From positions 62,001-126,000 of the forward strand of contig CAWGNG010000030.1 of NCBI GenBank assembly GCA_963823895.1: DNA of 64,000 nt. Direction: 5' to 3'. Each line of letters opens with the position of its first letter. Position 1 is the stretch's first letter. Of this stretch, positions 44,143 through 53,679 are shown piece by piece. The notes under the pieces are model-generated. The model searched no databases. It was not told the origin of the DNA and saw nothing but the letters and a program-made list of their open reading frames with translations. The DNA comes from G963675935 sp963823895 (lineage in GTDB: Bacteria; Planctomycetota; Planctomycetia; Pirellulales; Thermoguttaceae). The position numbers were made by a program, and so were the translations under genes.

Positions 44143-45333
44143 TCACCACTTCCGTTTTTCCCGTTCTTGCCGCTCGCGGAGCAGACGCTCTTTCAGGGCC
44201 TTGCGCTCGGCCTTGGTCAGCTTGCCATTGGCCGGAGATGGACTGGCGACGGGCGTGGCGGCGGCCCTGGCCAGCGGCGCGGCGGCGGGCTGCGGGGCGG
44301 AACGCTGGTACGTCGGCGGCGAAGCGGCGTGCGGCGGGTCGATCGCCCGCCAGCGGCTGCCGGCGGCCGGAAGCACCTTCACCGCTTCCGTCTTGCTTGG
44401 CTCATCCTCGTCCGGCTCCGCGGTCTTTCGCGGCTCGGGATGGGGCACGAGTCCCTGCGCGTCGAGCAGGACATAGCGGGCGTGGAGCCCCATTGCGGCC
44501 AAGAGCATCAGTTGGCCGGCCATTTCGCTCCCCGTGCGGAACATCACCTCGCCGACGGCAGTCCCGATTGGCCTCCAGCCGAGATGGCAGGCCAGCGCCA
44601 ATCCGTAGGCGATCGCGGCGGCGGTCAGGGCGGCGATCGAAAGCCGGCTGGGCCGCATATCCAGCAGCAGCCGCGAACCGATCGCCCCGAGCAGCAGGAC
44701 ATACACGACCACCCACCAGAGTGCCCCATCGCGCCACATGGGCGTGCCCATCCAGCCGATCATCAGGCCGCGGAACCCCTCGCGGAGGCTGGCCGCTTGA
44801 TCGGTGGCCAGCAAGAACCAACAGCCCGCCGCCCAAAGCCAAACGCGGTACCGTCCGTGGTAGTCGTCGGTGCGATGTCGGCGGACGGTGTACACGAGCA
44901 GGGCCGCCACGGCGGCAGCCAGCAGAGTCAGCGAGGAGAACCAGCAGGCGAGGCTGCCTTTGGCCGCGACGTCGAGTGCGGCGGCAACCGCGCCGCCGGC
45001 CGCCGCCCGCTGGACCATCCAGGCGTAGACGACCTCAAGTCCGGCGATGACGGCGCCACCTGCCAGCAACAACAGTATCAACACCGGCAGCCGACGGGGA
45101 ACGAGATCGAGCAGTTGCCATTGGCGTTCGAGGAATTCGGCGTTTCCATAATACTCCGGCCGCCGCTGCGAGTTGCCGCCGTCGGGCCACGTGCGATGCG
45201 GCACATCGTCGTCTGGCGCGGAGAGATCGTCGGCCAACAGCCGGCGACGGCGGTCGTCGCGCAGGCCGCCACGGCGGAACGAACTGGAAGCTTCGAGCGG
45301 CACGGCAAGGTCGGTCAAAGGGTGAAAGCGCAC
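44143..45333 (-). CDS. Polytopic membrane protein of unknown function
   Basis: Up to 396 aa; start uncertain because the first 70 residues are Arg/Asp-rich. Six TM helices between about residues 80 and 285 (P-V-L-I-L-L-L-L-A-G-G-A-V-I-A-G-L, W-W-V-V-V-Y-V-L-L-L-G-A-I and others), then a Pro/Ala-rich linker and a basic C-terminus (K-L-T-K-A-E-R-K-A-L-K-E-R-L-L-R-E-R-Q-E). No motif I recognise. Confidence 0.65.
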   Translation of the reverse strand: MRFHPLTDLAVPLEASSSFRRGGLRDDRRRRLLADDLSAPDDDVPHRTWPDGGNSQRRPEYYGNAEFLERQWQLLDLVPRRLPVLILLLLAGGAVIAGLEVVYAWMVQRAAAGGAVAAALDVAAKGSLACWFSSLTLLAAAVAALLVYTVRRHRTDDYHGRYRVWLWAAGCWFLLATDQAASLREGFRGLMIGWMGTPMWRDGALWWVVVYVLLLGAIGSRLLLDMRPSRLSIAALTAAAIAYGLALACHLGWRPIGTAVGEVMFRTGSEMAGQLMLLAAMGLHARYVLLDAQGLVPHPEPRKTAEPDEDEPSKTEAVKVLPAAGSRWRAIDPPHAASPPTYQRSAPQPAAAPLARAAATPVASPSPANGKLTKAERKALKERLLRERQEREKRKW

Positions 45334-45681
45334 TATCTCAAACCAGTTTTCGGCACGTCGCCGACGGCAACTTCACTACGGCAGTGACAATCGTTGCAAA
45401 CCTCCCAAGTGGTACATGTTTCCGTGTGGTGCCCGCGGACGGTTCGCCGCCGAGAGCCCTCACTTGTTGGGGTGGCAGTTGCACTGCCACCCGCGGAAAA
45501 CGCCGCCAATCGGGGGCGGCAGTACAACTGCCACCCCAACCGCCCTTGTTTTGCCCCAACTCCATACGTGACCTACGTTTTCAATGACTGGCCAGCCCGT
45601 GACTGGGTCCAGCGGCCGTTGGATGCGCCGCTACAGACACGTGGCACCCGGGCTAGTCCGCACTGCATTGATATCAGCACC
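45334..45681. other. Intergenic stretch with one long palindrome
   Basis: About 350 bp between divergent genes. Apart from the palindrome at 45466-45540 I see no gene; the open frame from 45394 to 45681 is in phase with the next gene but has no coding character. Confidence 0.6.
45466..45540. repeat. Palindrome with 16-bp perfect arms
   Basis: GTTGGGGTGGCAGTTG (45466-45481) and its complement (45525-45540), with a smaller GGGTGGCAGT/ACTGCCACCC pair nested in the left half. Confidence 0.85.
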
Positions 45682-47985
45682 ATGAACAACGCGCCGGAAC
45701 CCCCCCTTGAATCTAAATCTCTCCCCTCCGCGGAGATCGCAACCGCTCCGGACTCGGCCGAGCGCTGGATGACCGAACTTCATTCCCTGCTGAGGGAATT
45801 GGAGGTGATGACGGTTGCCAGCAAGGTGCTGCCGCCGGTGTTCGGCGAGACGATCGACGAACGCTTGGTGCAGGCGCGTTTGGGGGTTGCGGCCGGACTG
45901 TTTGCCGCGTTGGAGTGCAAGAATGCGGCGGTGGCGGGTCATGCGCTGCGGGTGGCGCTGACTTGCTCGTCCTGGGCGGCACAAATGGGTTTGCCCGACG
46001 ACGAACGCGACGACATCGAAATCGCCGCCTTGCTGCACGACGTCGGCGTGATCGGCGCGCCCGACGACATCTTGTTGAAGCCGGAAACGCTGGACGCTAA
46101 CGAGAAGGCGGTCATGGCACGCTCGCGGAAGATGAGCCTGAGCATTCTCCGCCGGAGTTGCACATCGCGGCGGATTCTGGAAATCGTGGAAAACATGCTG
46201 GCCTGGTACGACGGCAGCCGCAGCGGCTTTGCCGTCGATGGTCCGCGGCTCCCGCTGGGTGCCCGCATGATCGCGGTGGCCGAGGCATTCGACGCCATGA
46301 CGACCGACCACGTCTATCGGCCTGCGTTTTCGCACGAGCGGGCGATGACCGAATTATTCGATTGCGCGGGCAAGCAATTCGATCCGCAGTTGGTCGCGGA
46401 GTTCGACGAGTTCTGCCGCCGCGATCAGACGACGTTCCGCGGAGAGGCGGCCAGCCGCTGGCTGCGATTGTTGGCCTCAACTTTGGCCAACGCTCCTTGG
46501 GAGTTCAACGGCGACGCCGCGCCGGCGATCGAGCCCGGTGTCGACTCGATATTCCAGGGCCGCCTGCTCGACACCATGTACGACGCCGTGGTGTTCATCG
46601 ACGCCGCCAGTCGGGTCATGTTGTGGAACCGCGGGGCGGAGCGGCTGACGGGCATTTCCGGCGCCAGCATTCGCAGCCAGTTGTGGCATCCGCTTCTGCT
46701 GGGCCTTTGCGACGAGAAAGGGGATCCCGTCGGCGAAAGCGACTGCCCGGTGCGCACGGCGATCCGCTGCGGCGTGCAATCGCTGCGGCGGTTGACGATT
46801 CTCGGCCGGCGGCAGCAGCCGGTGGCCGTCGATGCCCACGCGATTCCGGTCATCGACCAGAAGGGCATAACCCACGGGGCCGTTCTGGTCTTCCACGACG
46901 CCTCCTCCGAGACGTCGTTGGAACAACGCTGCCAAAACCTGCACGAAAAGGCCACGAAAGATGCGTTGACCCAGGTGGCGAATCGGGCGGAATTCGACCG
47001 CGTGCATGCGATGTTCGTCGCCACCCATCAGCAGCAACAGGTGCCGTGCAGCCTGTTGATGTGCGACCTGGACCGCTTCAAGCTGGTCAACGACCACTAC
47101 GGACATCAGGCGGGCGACGACGTGATCAAGAGCCTGGCTTCCTTGCTGAAAAGTTCATGCCGGCCGGGCGATCTGGTGGCGCGCTACGGCGGCGAGGAGT
47201 TCGTCGTGCTCTGCGCCGATTGCGACAACGCCTCCGCCGCTCGCCGGGCGAAACAAGTCTGCAAGTCGCTCAGTCAGATTGCGCAGCCGAAGATGGGGGG
47301 CCGAGCGGTGACGGTCAGCATCGGCGTGACCGAGGTCCAGCCCGGCGACACGCCGGAAACGATGCTCCGCCGCGCCGACCGCGCCCTGTTGATGGCCAAG
47401 GCCGCCGGACGCAACACCATCGTTCAGCTTGGAACGGGCATCGGCGGCGAGGCGGAATTGATGCGGGCGAGCTCGCGCTTGTTGAAATCGGCCCGCGCCA
47501 GCGATCTTTTCGAGCAGCATCTGGTCACGCCGGTGCCGGTGAAGATCGCCGTCGAGAAGTTGCGCGGTTTCGTCGCCGATCATCAGGCGCGAATCATCGC
47601 CGTCAACGGCAATCAGGTGCGGATGGAGATCAACGACAAGCGGGCCGGGCGACTTCGCCGTCTGACCGATCGCCCTGCCCCGCTCTGCGTCGACGTGCAA
47701 ATGGAGGAGGAAACGCCCACCACCGCAGCCGGCGCGACGCGGACGAAGATCAAGATCACGGTCAGCACGCGCGCGACCCGCAACCGCCGCCAGAGCGAGG
47801 TGAGCGCGCACGCACGCGAGCTTCTCATCAGCTTCCGTTCCTACCTGATGGCCGCCGAATGCGAGTTTTCGCCGTCGTCCGCCGTGATGAACCGCCTCAA
47901 GCGAATGCTCACTCCCTGGCTGGCTCACAAGCCCGCCGTGGGCCCCGGTTCTTCGACAGCGGAAGAAAAAACAGCCGACGGCTAA
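45682..47985 (+). CDS. HD-GYP-like + PAS + GGDEF signalling protein
   Basis: 767 aa from ATG 45682. Residues 50-250: HD domain with L-L-H-D-V-G, but the later H-H-E-x-x-D-G-x-G-Y-P block is degenerate (M-L-A-W-Y-D-G-S-R-S-G-F), so c-di-GMP breakdown is doubtful. Residues 290-405: PAS domain (D-A-V-V-F-I-D-A-A-S-R-V-M-L-W-N-R-G-A-E). Residues 420-585: diguanylate cyclase with R-Y-G-G-E-E-F and an intact inhibitory site R-P-G-D. A C-terminal 170-residue part could be a PilZ-like domain. Likely makes c-di-GMP in answer to a cytoplasmic signal. Confidence 0.88.
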   Translation: MNNAPEPPLESKSLPSAEIATAPDSAERWMTELHSLLRELEVMTVASKVLPPVFGETIDERLVQARLGVAAGLFAALECKNAAVAGHALRVALTCSSWAAQMGLPDDERDDIEIAALLHDVGVIGAPDDILLKPETLDANEKAVMARSRKMSLSILRRSCTSRRILEIVENMLAWYDGSRSGFAVDGPRLPLGARMIAVAEAFDAMTTDHVYRPAFSHERAMTELFDCAGKQFDPQLVAEFDEFCRRDQTTFRGEAASRWLRLLASTLANAPWEFNGDAAPAIEPGVDSIFQGRLLDTMYDAVVFIDAASRVMLWNRGAERLTGISGASIRSQLWHPLLLGLCDEKGDPVGESDCPVRTAIRCGVQSLRRLTILGRRQQPVAVDAHAIPVIDQKGITHGAVLVFHDASSETSLEQRCQNLHEKATKDALTQVANRAEFDRVHAMFVATHQQQQVPCSLLMCDLDRFKLVNDHYGHQAGDDVIKSLASLLKSSCRPGDLVARYGGEEFVVLCADCDNASAARRAKQVCKSLSQIAQPKMGGRAVTVSIGVTEVQPGDTPETMLRRADRALLMAKAAGRNTIVQLGTGIGGEAELMRASSRLLKSARASDLFEQHLVTPVPVKIAVEKLRGFVADHQARIIAVNGNQVRMEINDKRAGRLRRLTDRPAPLCVDVQMEEETPTTAAGATRTKIKITVSTRATRNRRQSEVSAHARELLISFRSYLMAAECEFSPSSAVMNRLKRMLTPWLAHKPAVGPGSSTAEEKTADG

Positions 47986-48019
47986 CAGCCACCGGAGAAG
48001 GGCGGGCGGGGGCTACCCC

Positions 48020-49467
48020 CATACGAACCAACTTAAGCGGCCGTGTAGTCCAGAAGTTCAGGATTTTCAAGGAGTTGGAACAAACTGGGGCGTTTTCTGC
48101 GGCGAGTGATGCGGGCGGTTTTGGCAACGGCGGCTGCCAATTGACCGAGAAGATCACGCAGACGTTCGTCATCGTCCAAGACGGCGAGCAAGAGAACGAT
48201 CCAATCGCGGACGATGGCGGCGGCCTTGCGCAAGCTACGCCGAACATCATGCCACGCCGCGCTCAAGAGAATCCAATGTTGTACGACCACTCCAATCAGT
48301 TTTGCATACAGCACTGCCAGTTGACGTTGCGGCGAGGCGCCCGCTTCCAACTCCGCCACGTGATTGTGCGACTTCCACAGCTTGAACAACAGTTCGATTT
48401 GCCAGCGGGCACGATACAATACCACCACTTCCTTCCACGTCAGCAACTCCTCGCCGCAGTTCATGACAAAGATCGTCCATCCTTGAAGTTCCAGGTATTC
48501 TTGCGACGGCTCTCGGCCGTGGTCGCGGGCATTCTCGCGGACTCGTTGACGCCGCCGCGCGGCCACTTCCTCCGGCACGCGCACCGCAATCAATCGGCAG
48601 GCAATCCGATCCTTCTCGCCCAACAAGATCGCAATGTCCAGCAAGCCGTTTCCGCCGTGCTCCCGCAAAAAGGCCGGCAAATCAAGGCTTTTTCCCGCCG
48701 CGTCGAAAACTTTTGTGCCGTGCTGCAAACGCGAAATCCAATAGGCGTCCGCTTCGCCCGCCCGACGAAACCGTTCCAACGAAAAATAGCCCAGGTCGAA
48801 TACGGACAACGAGCCGGCGGGAGGCAGAGCTTCCGCGATTTCGCTCTTGGCGTCGCTGGCGCGGCCGGAGGTGATCTGCCATCCGAGGAGTTGGCCCCTC
48901 AGCAGGCTCCACAAGACTTGGATTTTCATGGCCGCCAGGGCAGCGTTTTCCGAGCCGCCGCAACTTGGGAATCGCTCGGCGAATTCGTCCGGCAGCGTCA
49001 AGGTGGTGCTGTCGCCGATGCGAACGTCCGAAAACTTTTGCAGCAGAGCCGCAGTCGAAGCTTGTCCGGCCAATGCTTGAGAGACGGCTTGTTGAAGGAC
49101 TGCTTCGAGAAACGACACCAGTTCGTCGCTGAAGCGATGGTCAATGGCCTCCTCGGTCACGTGAACTCCCGCTTTGGCGGCCATTGCTTGAAAATCGCGG
49201 TTCTTGGCGGCGGGCCGCATCAGGACCGTCAGCACGAGGGTTCTTGCCAGCGACGCGCCGGAGAACCTGCGTTGCCGTTGCACACAACGGGTGGCACGCG
49301 TCAAATCGTCGATGGATGTTCCAAACACCGCTTGCACGGCCACCGCAACTTCCGCTACGATTCGCATGGGGAAGCTCCTTCTTCCAGCTTGTTGGGATGT
49401 AACACCCGCTGGTTTAAGGACTTCCCTGTTTTGTTGAAAGACCAAAACCCTTAAGTTGGTTCGTATG
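48020..49467 (-). mobile_element. IS4-family insertion sequence, 1448 bp
   Basis: Perfect 18-bp terminal inverted repeats: CATACGAACCAACTTAAG at 48020-48037 and its complement at 49450-49467. Both sides carry the 20-bp direct repeat GGGCGGGCGGGGGCTACCCC (48000-48019 and 49468-49487), an unusually long target duplication. Confidence 0.92.
48033..49367 (-). CDS. IS4-family DDE transposase
   Basis: 444 aa from ATG 49367. Catalytic residues: Asp in R-I-G-D-S-T-T-L-T-L, Asp in S-V-F-D-L-G-Y-F-S, and Glu in the YREK block Y-R-A-R-W-Q-I-E-L-L-F-K-L-W-K. A longer open frame to 49571 only adds sequence from the neighbouring repeat. The stop lies inside the terminal repeat region. Confidence 0.9.
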   Translation of the reverse strand: MRIVAEVAVAVQAVFGTSIDDLTRATRCVQRQRRFSGASLARTLVLTVLMRPAAKNRDFQAMAAKAGVHVTEEAIDHRFSDELVSFLEAVLQQAVSQALAGQASTAALLQKFSDVRIGDSTTLTLPDEFAERFPSCGGSENAALAAMKIQVLWSLLRGQLLGWQITSGRASDAKSEIAEALPPAGSLSVFDLGYFSLERFRRAGEADAYWISRLQHGTKVFDAAGKSLDLPAFLREHGGNGLLDIAILLGEKDRIACRLIAVRVPEEVAARRRQRVRENARDHGREPSQEYLELQGWTIFVMNCGEELLTWKEVVVLYRARWQIELLFKLWKSHNHVAELEAGASPQRQLAVLYAKLIGVVVQHWILLSAAWHDVRRSLRKAAAIVRDWIVLLLAVLDDDERLRDLLGQLAAAVAKTARITRRRKRPSLFQLLENPELLDYTAA

Positions 49468-49480
49468 GGGCGGGCGGGGG

Positions 49481-49610
49481 CTACCCCGCATTTCTTAGAA
49501 CGGTGGGGCAGACATTCCTGTCTGCCGCAAGAAAGGGCGGCACATCTGGCAGACAGGAATGTCTGCCCCACCGGACACAGTGTCGCGCGTTTTCCTCGTG
49601 TAGTGAGAAA
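49481..49610. repeat. Dispersed hairpin element, copy 2 (GTGGGGCAGACATTCC family)
   Basis: Starts GCTACCCCGCATTTCT, contains the GTGGGGCAGACATTCC/GGAATGTCTGCCCCAC arms and ends AGAAACGC. About 90 percent like copy 1. The IS4-type IS inserted into its left edge. Confidence 0.85.
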
Positions 49611-49634
49611 CGCAGGCTAACCGAACAATAGTCC

Positions 49635-50951
49635 TGATGGGTTTTGACAAACAGATTCGGTAGTAATCACGTAAAATGCAGCGATTGGGCCAGTTGACCG
49701 TTGCCGAGCAACCCTACGTACCGCAGAAGCTGTTTCGAGCCGCGGGCGAATTGCTCCAGGAAGTCGGTGACGCGCTGGTGCAAGGCGGGCCAGTCGTTGG
49801 CCAAACGGTGCATTTTGAGGATTGTCTCCTTCAGCCATCGCCATAATTTTTCGATCGGGTTCAGCCAGGGGGCGTAAGTCGGCAACCAGATTGGCTTGAT
49901 TTGAGGATATGCCCCCACGGCCGTGAGTACGTCGGGATGAGTATGGATCGACCAATTGTCTTGAACGACGTAGATCGTCTTGGCGCGAGCGTAAGTTTTC
50001 GCGATCCGTTCATACATCTCGATGACCTTGGCTCGACCGATAATGTAGTTGTCCACGTAGGTCACTTTTCCGCTGCAGGCGTTCAGGCCGCCGATCACAC
50101 GCCACAGCCCATTGTTGGACTGTTGCCGATCCGCTTGCGGTGGAGCCGCGGGCGGGGCGGCAGCCCAACTCGGCGCCGGCTCGGGCCAGACGGCGTACCC
50201 CATTTCGTCGATGAACAGCAATGTCGTTTCCTGGGGGTTGCGCCGCTGCTCGCAGGCATCGTTTCAGTTTGGCTACCTTGCTTCGATACTGCGGATCCGG
50301 GCTAAAATGCTGGACCCGACCCGAACGCAATTTCACTCCCAGTTTGCGACGGAGCCACCGCCACACGCCACTGAGCGTGTAATTCTGGATCGTCTTAATG
50401 CTGGCGCGAATGGTCCGCAACGTCCAGCGGCTGGGCGGCGGACCAGCGGCTGTCGGCATCGCCTCGCGGCGAGCTTCCTCGCCGGGGCCTTGCCGCAGCC
50501 GCTCCAACACCTGTTCCCGCTGCTCGAAAGGGACGGCGACGGCTGCCTCCCTGCCGCCGCCGCAACAGTCCTTCGATCCCGTGTTGTTCATAGCAATCCA
50601 ACCAATGGTACACGGTGTCAGGATCTCGCGGTCTCAGTAGTCCCTGAGTCGCTACCGCATGAGGTGATTGGCCGTCGGCGACCTTCAAGATCGCCGCACA
50701 CCGTTCCCGCACGTCCGGACGCCGATCATGGTTCCGATACTCAACCAACGTCCTGCGCTGAGCCTGTGAAAGTTTCAAAGTTCGCTGGTACATGACGATT
50801 CATCCTCCTTTGCGAAGTTACTTCATGGACCCTCCTTTCAATTACTCTCAAGCAACGCCGCCAAAGGCAACCACAAAATGCGCCTGCTAGCAGTGGTGTG
50901 CTAGCACAATACCTTGAATTCACTACCGATTTTGGCTGTCAAAACCCATTA
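49635..50951 (-). mobile_element. Degenerate IS630-family insertion sequence
   Basis: Imperfect terminal repeats of about 30 bp: TGATGGGTTTTGACAAACAG at the left end and, read inward from the right, TAATGGGTTTTGACAGCCAA; both continue with ATTCGGTAGT/AATCGGTAGT. The transposase inside is frameshifted. The right end abuts a TA within a palindrome at 50950, in keeping with TA targeting. Confidence 0.8.
49667..50793 (-). pseudogene. IS630-family transposase, broken into three frames
   Basis: N-terminal helix-turn-helix part (Q-R-T-L-K-L-S-Q-A-Q-R-R-T-L) is in one frame to about 50590, the middle (W-T-L-R-T-I-R-A-S-I-K...W-R-W-L-R-R-K-L-G-V) in a second to about 50230, and the DDE core (L-F-I-D-E-M-G-Y-A-V-W-P, V-V-Q-D-N-W-S-I-H, P-W-L-N-P-I-E-K-L-W) in a third. 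Two frame changes, so no functional protein unless these are sequence errors. Confidence 0.82.
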
Positions 50952-51034
50952 GGGAACGCCCTCCGCGGCGTTCTGGGAGCGGCGAATAACGGCGCTTCCC
51001 TCGCCGCCCGGAACGCCGCGGAGGGCGTTCCCTA
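50950..51034. repeat. Palindrome with 24-bp perfect arms
   Basis: Arms 50950-50973 (begin TAGGGAACGCCCTCCGCGG) and 51011-51034. Directly adjoins the right end of the IS630-type element. Confidence 0.85.
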
Positions 51035-51068
51035 CAGAAAAACTCGTCAACTTATTTTGACGCGACTT

Positions 51069-52529
51069 CTAACCGAACAACAGCCCCGCATAGCCGACAA
51101 CGCGATCGCTGGGGCCGCCGGCATCGGCGCTGGTGGCGCGGCCGACCGATTCGCAACGATTCAGCAAGCCCAACCACCGCAGAGCCTCCATCACCACTAC
51201 GCACGGCGCCAGGCCGCACATACTGATCCGATTTTGCCGCACCGTCTCGTAAACCAACTCGGGATCGCGGGTGGCGATGGCGTTGAGGGCAAGGCCGTCG
51301 AGACGCTGCGTCGCAGCAACGTCGGCAAAGTGGTTCATGTCGCTGGAAACCAGCAGCAGCGGCCGTTGCGGCATGTCACGGAGCACCACCGACATCGCCA
51401 CGCCGAACCGCAGCAACTCCGGCAGCGGAGAGTCGCCCACCGTAATCCCCACCACGCGAAGCCGCGGGGCCAACCGCGCCAACAGCGGCAACTGCACTTC
51501 GATGGCGTGCTCCTCGCGATGCGCGTCCGCGTCGAGCTCCAGCCCCTCGACGCCGTCGGCCAGCCGCGCGGCCAGTTCGGGATCGGAGGCCAACTCGCCG
51601 CCGGGGAAGAGCCATCGCCGATGCGGGGCCACCGCCCAACGCGCGCCCCCCGCCCGGTGTTTCGGGCAAAGCACGATCGCACAGTCGGGAATCGCGATGC
51701 GGCTGAACACCGCGGCGGCAAGCCTGCCCGAATAGACCCAACCGGCGTGCGGTGCCATCGCCCCAGCCCACGGCTGCGGCGGCGACGGCGGCAGCGATGC
51801 GAACAACTGGTCCAACTCGCTCTGCACCTCGCGCGGAGTGCCGGGATAGAACCTGCCGGCCACGGCCGCCGGCCGTACGTCGTCCTCGCCGCTCGGCGGA
51901 CAGACGTCGGCCATCCGCCCCTGAATCGCCTGCCCCTCGAAGATCATCAGCGAGGTGTCGTCTCGCTTCCAAGCGTCGGTGGGCAAGCCCGCCTTGACGC
52001 AGACCTGTTGCAGGAACGTTTTCGCGTCGAATCCGTGCTCGACCGCCACGCCCGGCAGCAGCAATCCGCGATTGTAGCCGCGCTCGATCAAGAGGCCGTG
52101 CTTGCCGATCACCACCGCGGCGATGCGGTCTTCGCCGCGGGCGGTCACCGGCTCGGGCCCCCACAGCACCCACACGTCGACGTCGAGTTGGTTCAATTCG
52201 GAACGGGCGATGGGCGGAAACCGTGGGTCATCGGTCGCCGCGCGGTCAGCCGCATGGTCCAACGCATGGTCCAACGACACCACCGGCCCGAGATGCCCGC
52301 AGCACGACCGCAGCCGTCCTTCCCGCCGCAGCGTCACGAACGCGCCGTAGACGCGGGTTTTTGCCACGTCGCCCAGCAGGCGTCCGGTCGATTCCGCCTT
52401 CTGCCGCCGCACCGCCGCCGTCACTCGCCGGCACGCCGCCAGCAGCAGCGTCGCCTCTTGTTCCTTCGTAAACTCCGGCCGCGCGGCAGGGCCGGGCGTG
52501 TCCGGGGACTCGGGCGACGAACTATCCAT
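51069..52529 (-). CDS. AmmeMemoRadiSam system fusion: AMMECR1 domain + MEMO domain
   Basis: 486 aa. Residues 18-200: AMMECR1 fold with G-A-F-V-T-L-R-R-E-G-R-L-R-S-C-C-G-H-L. Residues 215-486: MEMO1 fold with A-P-H-A-G-W-V-Y-S-G, E-H-A-I-E-V-Q-L-P-L-L, S-S-D-M-N-H-F and C-G-L-A-P. The MEMO fold resembles extradiol dioxygenases. Together with the radical SAM gene 15 bp upstream this makes the three-part AmmeMemoRadiSam set, here with two parts joined. Its biochemical role is not settled as far as I know. Confidence 0.9.
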   Translation of the reverse strand: MDSSSPESPDTPGPAARPEFTKEQEATLLLAACRRVTAAVRRQKAESTGRLLGDVAKTRVYGAFVTLRREGRLRSCCGHLGPVVSLDHALDHAADRAATDDPRFPPIARSELNQLDVDVWVLWGPEPVTARGEDRIAAVVIGKHGLLIERGYNRGLLLPGVAVEHGFDAKTFLQQVCVKAGLPTDAWKRDDTSLMIFEGQAIQGRMADVCPPSGEDDVRPAAVAGRFYPGTPREVQSELDQLFASLPPSPPQPWAGAMAPHAGWVYSGRLAAAVFSRIAIPDCAIVLCPKHRAGGARWAVAPHRRWLFPGGELASDPELAARLADGVEGLELDADAHREEHAIEVQLPLLARLAPRLRVVGITVGDSPLPELLRFGVAMSVVLRDMPQRPLLLVSSDMNHFADVAATQRLDGLALNAIATRDPELVYETVRQNRISMCGLAPCVVVMEALRWLGLLNRCESVGRATSADAGGPSDRVVGYAGLLFG

Positions 52530-52544
52530 AGCAGGCTCCTTGCT

Positions 52545-53668
52545 TCAGTCTTGAATTCTGACGGGCATCCGCCGGCCGCCCCAAGTCCCCGCCGCGTCGT
52601 CGAAGCGGCCGGCGATCGGGGTTTGGCAGTGGACGCAGCGGCCGCCCTTGATCTCGAACGCGGAAATCGTGTAGCCGTCGCGGCGGATGACCGCTCGGCC
52701 GCAACCGGGACAGTAGGTGTGCTGGTGCTCGGGGTCGTAGACGTTGCCGGTGTAGACGTAGTGCAATCCGGCGGCGCGGGCGATGTCGTGGGCCTGCTGG
52801 AGGACGATCGGCGGCGTCGGCCCGCGATCGGTCAGCTTGTGATCGGGATGGAACGCCGAAAAATGCAGCGGCACGTCGGGCCGCAACTCGGCGGCGATCC
52901 AGCGGCACATCCGCTCGATCTCGGCCGGCGAATCGTTGGCCCCGGGGATGATCAGGTTTGTGATTTCCACCCAGGTCTGACTCTCGTAGACCAACCAGCG
53001 GAGCGTATCGAGCACCGGCTGCAACCGCCCGGCGCAATAGTCGCGATAGAACTCTTCGCTAAAGCCCTTCAGATCGACGTTGGCGGCGTCCATCGGCTGG
53101 TAGAACGCCGCCCGGGCGGTGTCGGTGATGTAGCCGGAGGTGACCGCCACGGTCTTGATGCCTGCGGGGACTGTCCCGATTTCGCGCCAGCGAAAATGGG
53201 ACTGTCCCCTTTATCGCCGAGGGCGTGGCAGGCCTTGGCGGTGTCGATGGCGTATTCCGCCCAGATGATCGGATCGTTGTAGGTGAAGGCGACGCTGCGG
53301 CAGCCGAGGCGGCGGGCCGTGGCGGCGATGGCCTCGGGCGAGGCACGTTCGCAGGCCGCCTCGACGTCGCGGCTGCGCGACATTGTCCAATTCTGGCAGA
53401 ACTTGCAGCCCAGGTTGCAGCCCGGCGTGCCGAACGAGAGCACCGGCGTGCCGGGATAGAACTGGTTCAGCGGTTTCTTTTCGATCGGATCGACGCAGAA
53501 GCCGGTGCTGCGTCCGTAGGTCGTCGAAACGACCCGGCCGTCGCGATTTTCGCGCACGAAGCAGAAGCCCCGTTCGCCCGGCTTCAGTGCGCAATGCCGC
53601 GGGCAAAGATCGCAGATCAACCGCGTGCCGTCGTCGGATTCGTGCTGCCACATCATGGAAACCTGCAT
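52545..53668 (-). CDS. AmmeMemoRadiSam system radical SAM protein, interrupted by a palindrome and frame change
   Basis: N-terminal C-D-L-C-P-R-H-C-A-L and the radical SAM C-x3-C-x2-C motif G-C-N-L-G-C-K-F-C-Q-N-W are in one frame; after H-A-L-G a 44-bp palindrome (53166-53209) is inserted, and the continuation I-K-T-V-A-V-T-S-G-Y-I-T-D is in another frame, going on to a C-terminal C-P-G-C...C-V-H-C zinc-like part. Intact parts sum to about 360 aa, the family size. The insertion as sequenced breaks the gene; if one base is wrong it would be an in-frame insert as in bioF. Neighbour of the AMMECR1-MEMO fusion. Confidence 0.83.
53166..53209. repeat. GGGACTGTCCC palindrome inside the radical SAM gene
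   Basis: Arms GGGGACTGTCCC...TTCGC and GCGAAAATGGGACTGTCCCC around GCCA. Same family as the insert in bioF (56602-56670). Confidence 0.88.
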
Positions 53669-53679
53669 TCAGTCTGCCG

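Noticed and set aside
46158..49454. 1098-aa plus-strand open frame
   Set aside because: It is a shadow of the GGDEF gene and the antisense of the IS4 transposase; Arg/Gly-rich and without domains.
49617..51086. Similar 18-bp ends (G-L-L-F-G-stop) at 49617 and 51069 on both sides of the IS630 element
   Set aside because: Could mean a duplicated gene end, but the match is short and imperfect (15 of 18), so chance is not excluded.
50898..53282. 794-aa plus-strand open frame
   Set aside because: Antisense of the AMMECR1-MEMO and radical SAM genes, which have intact family motifs.
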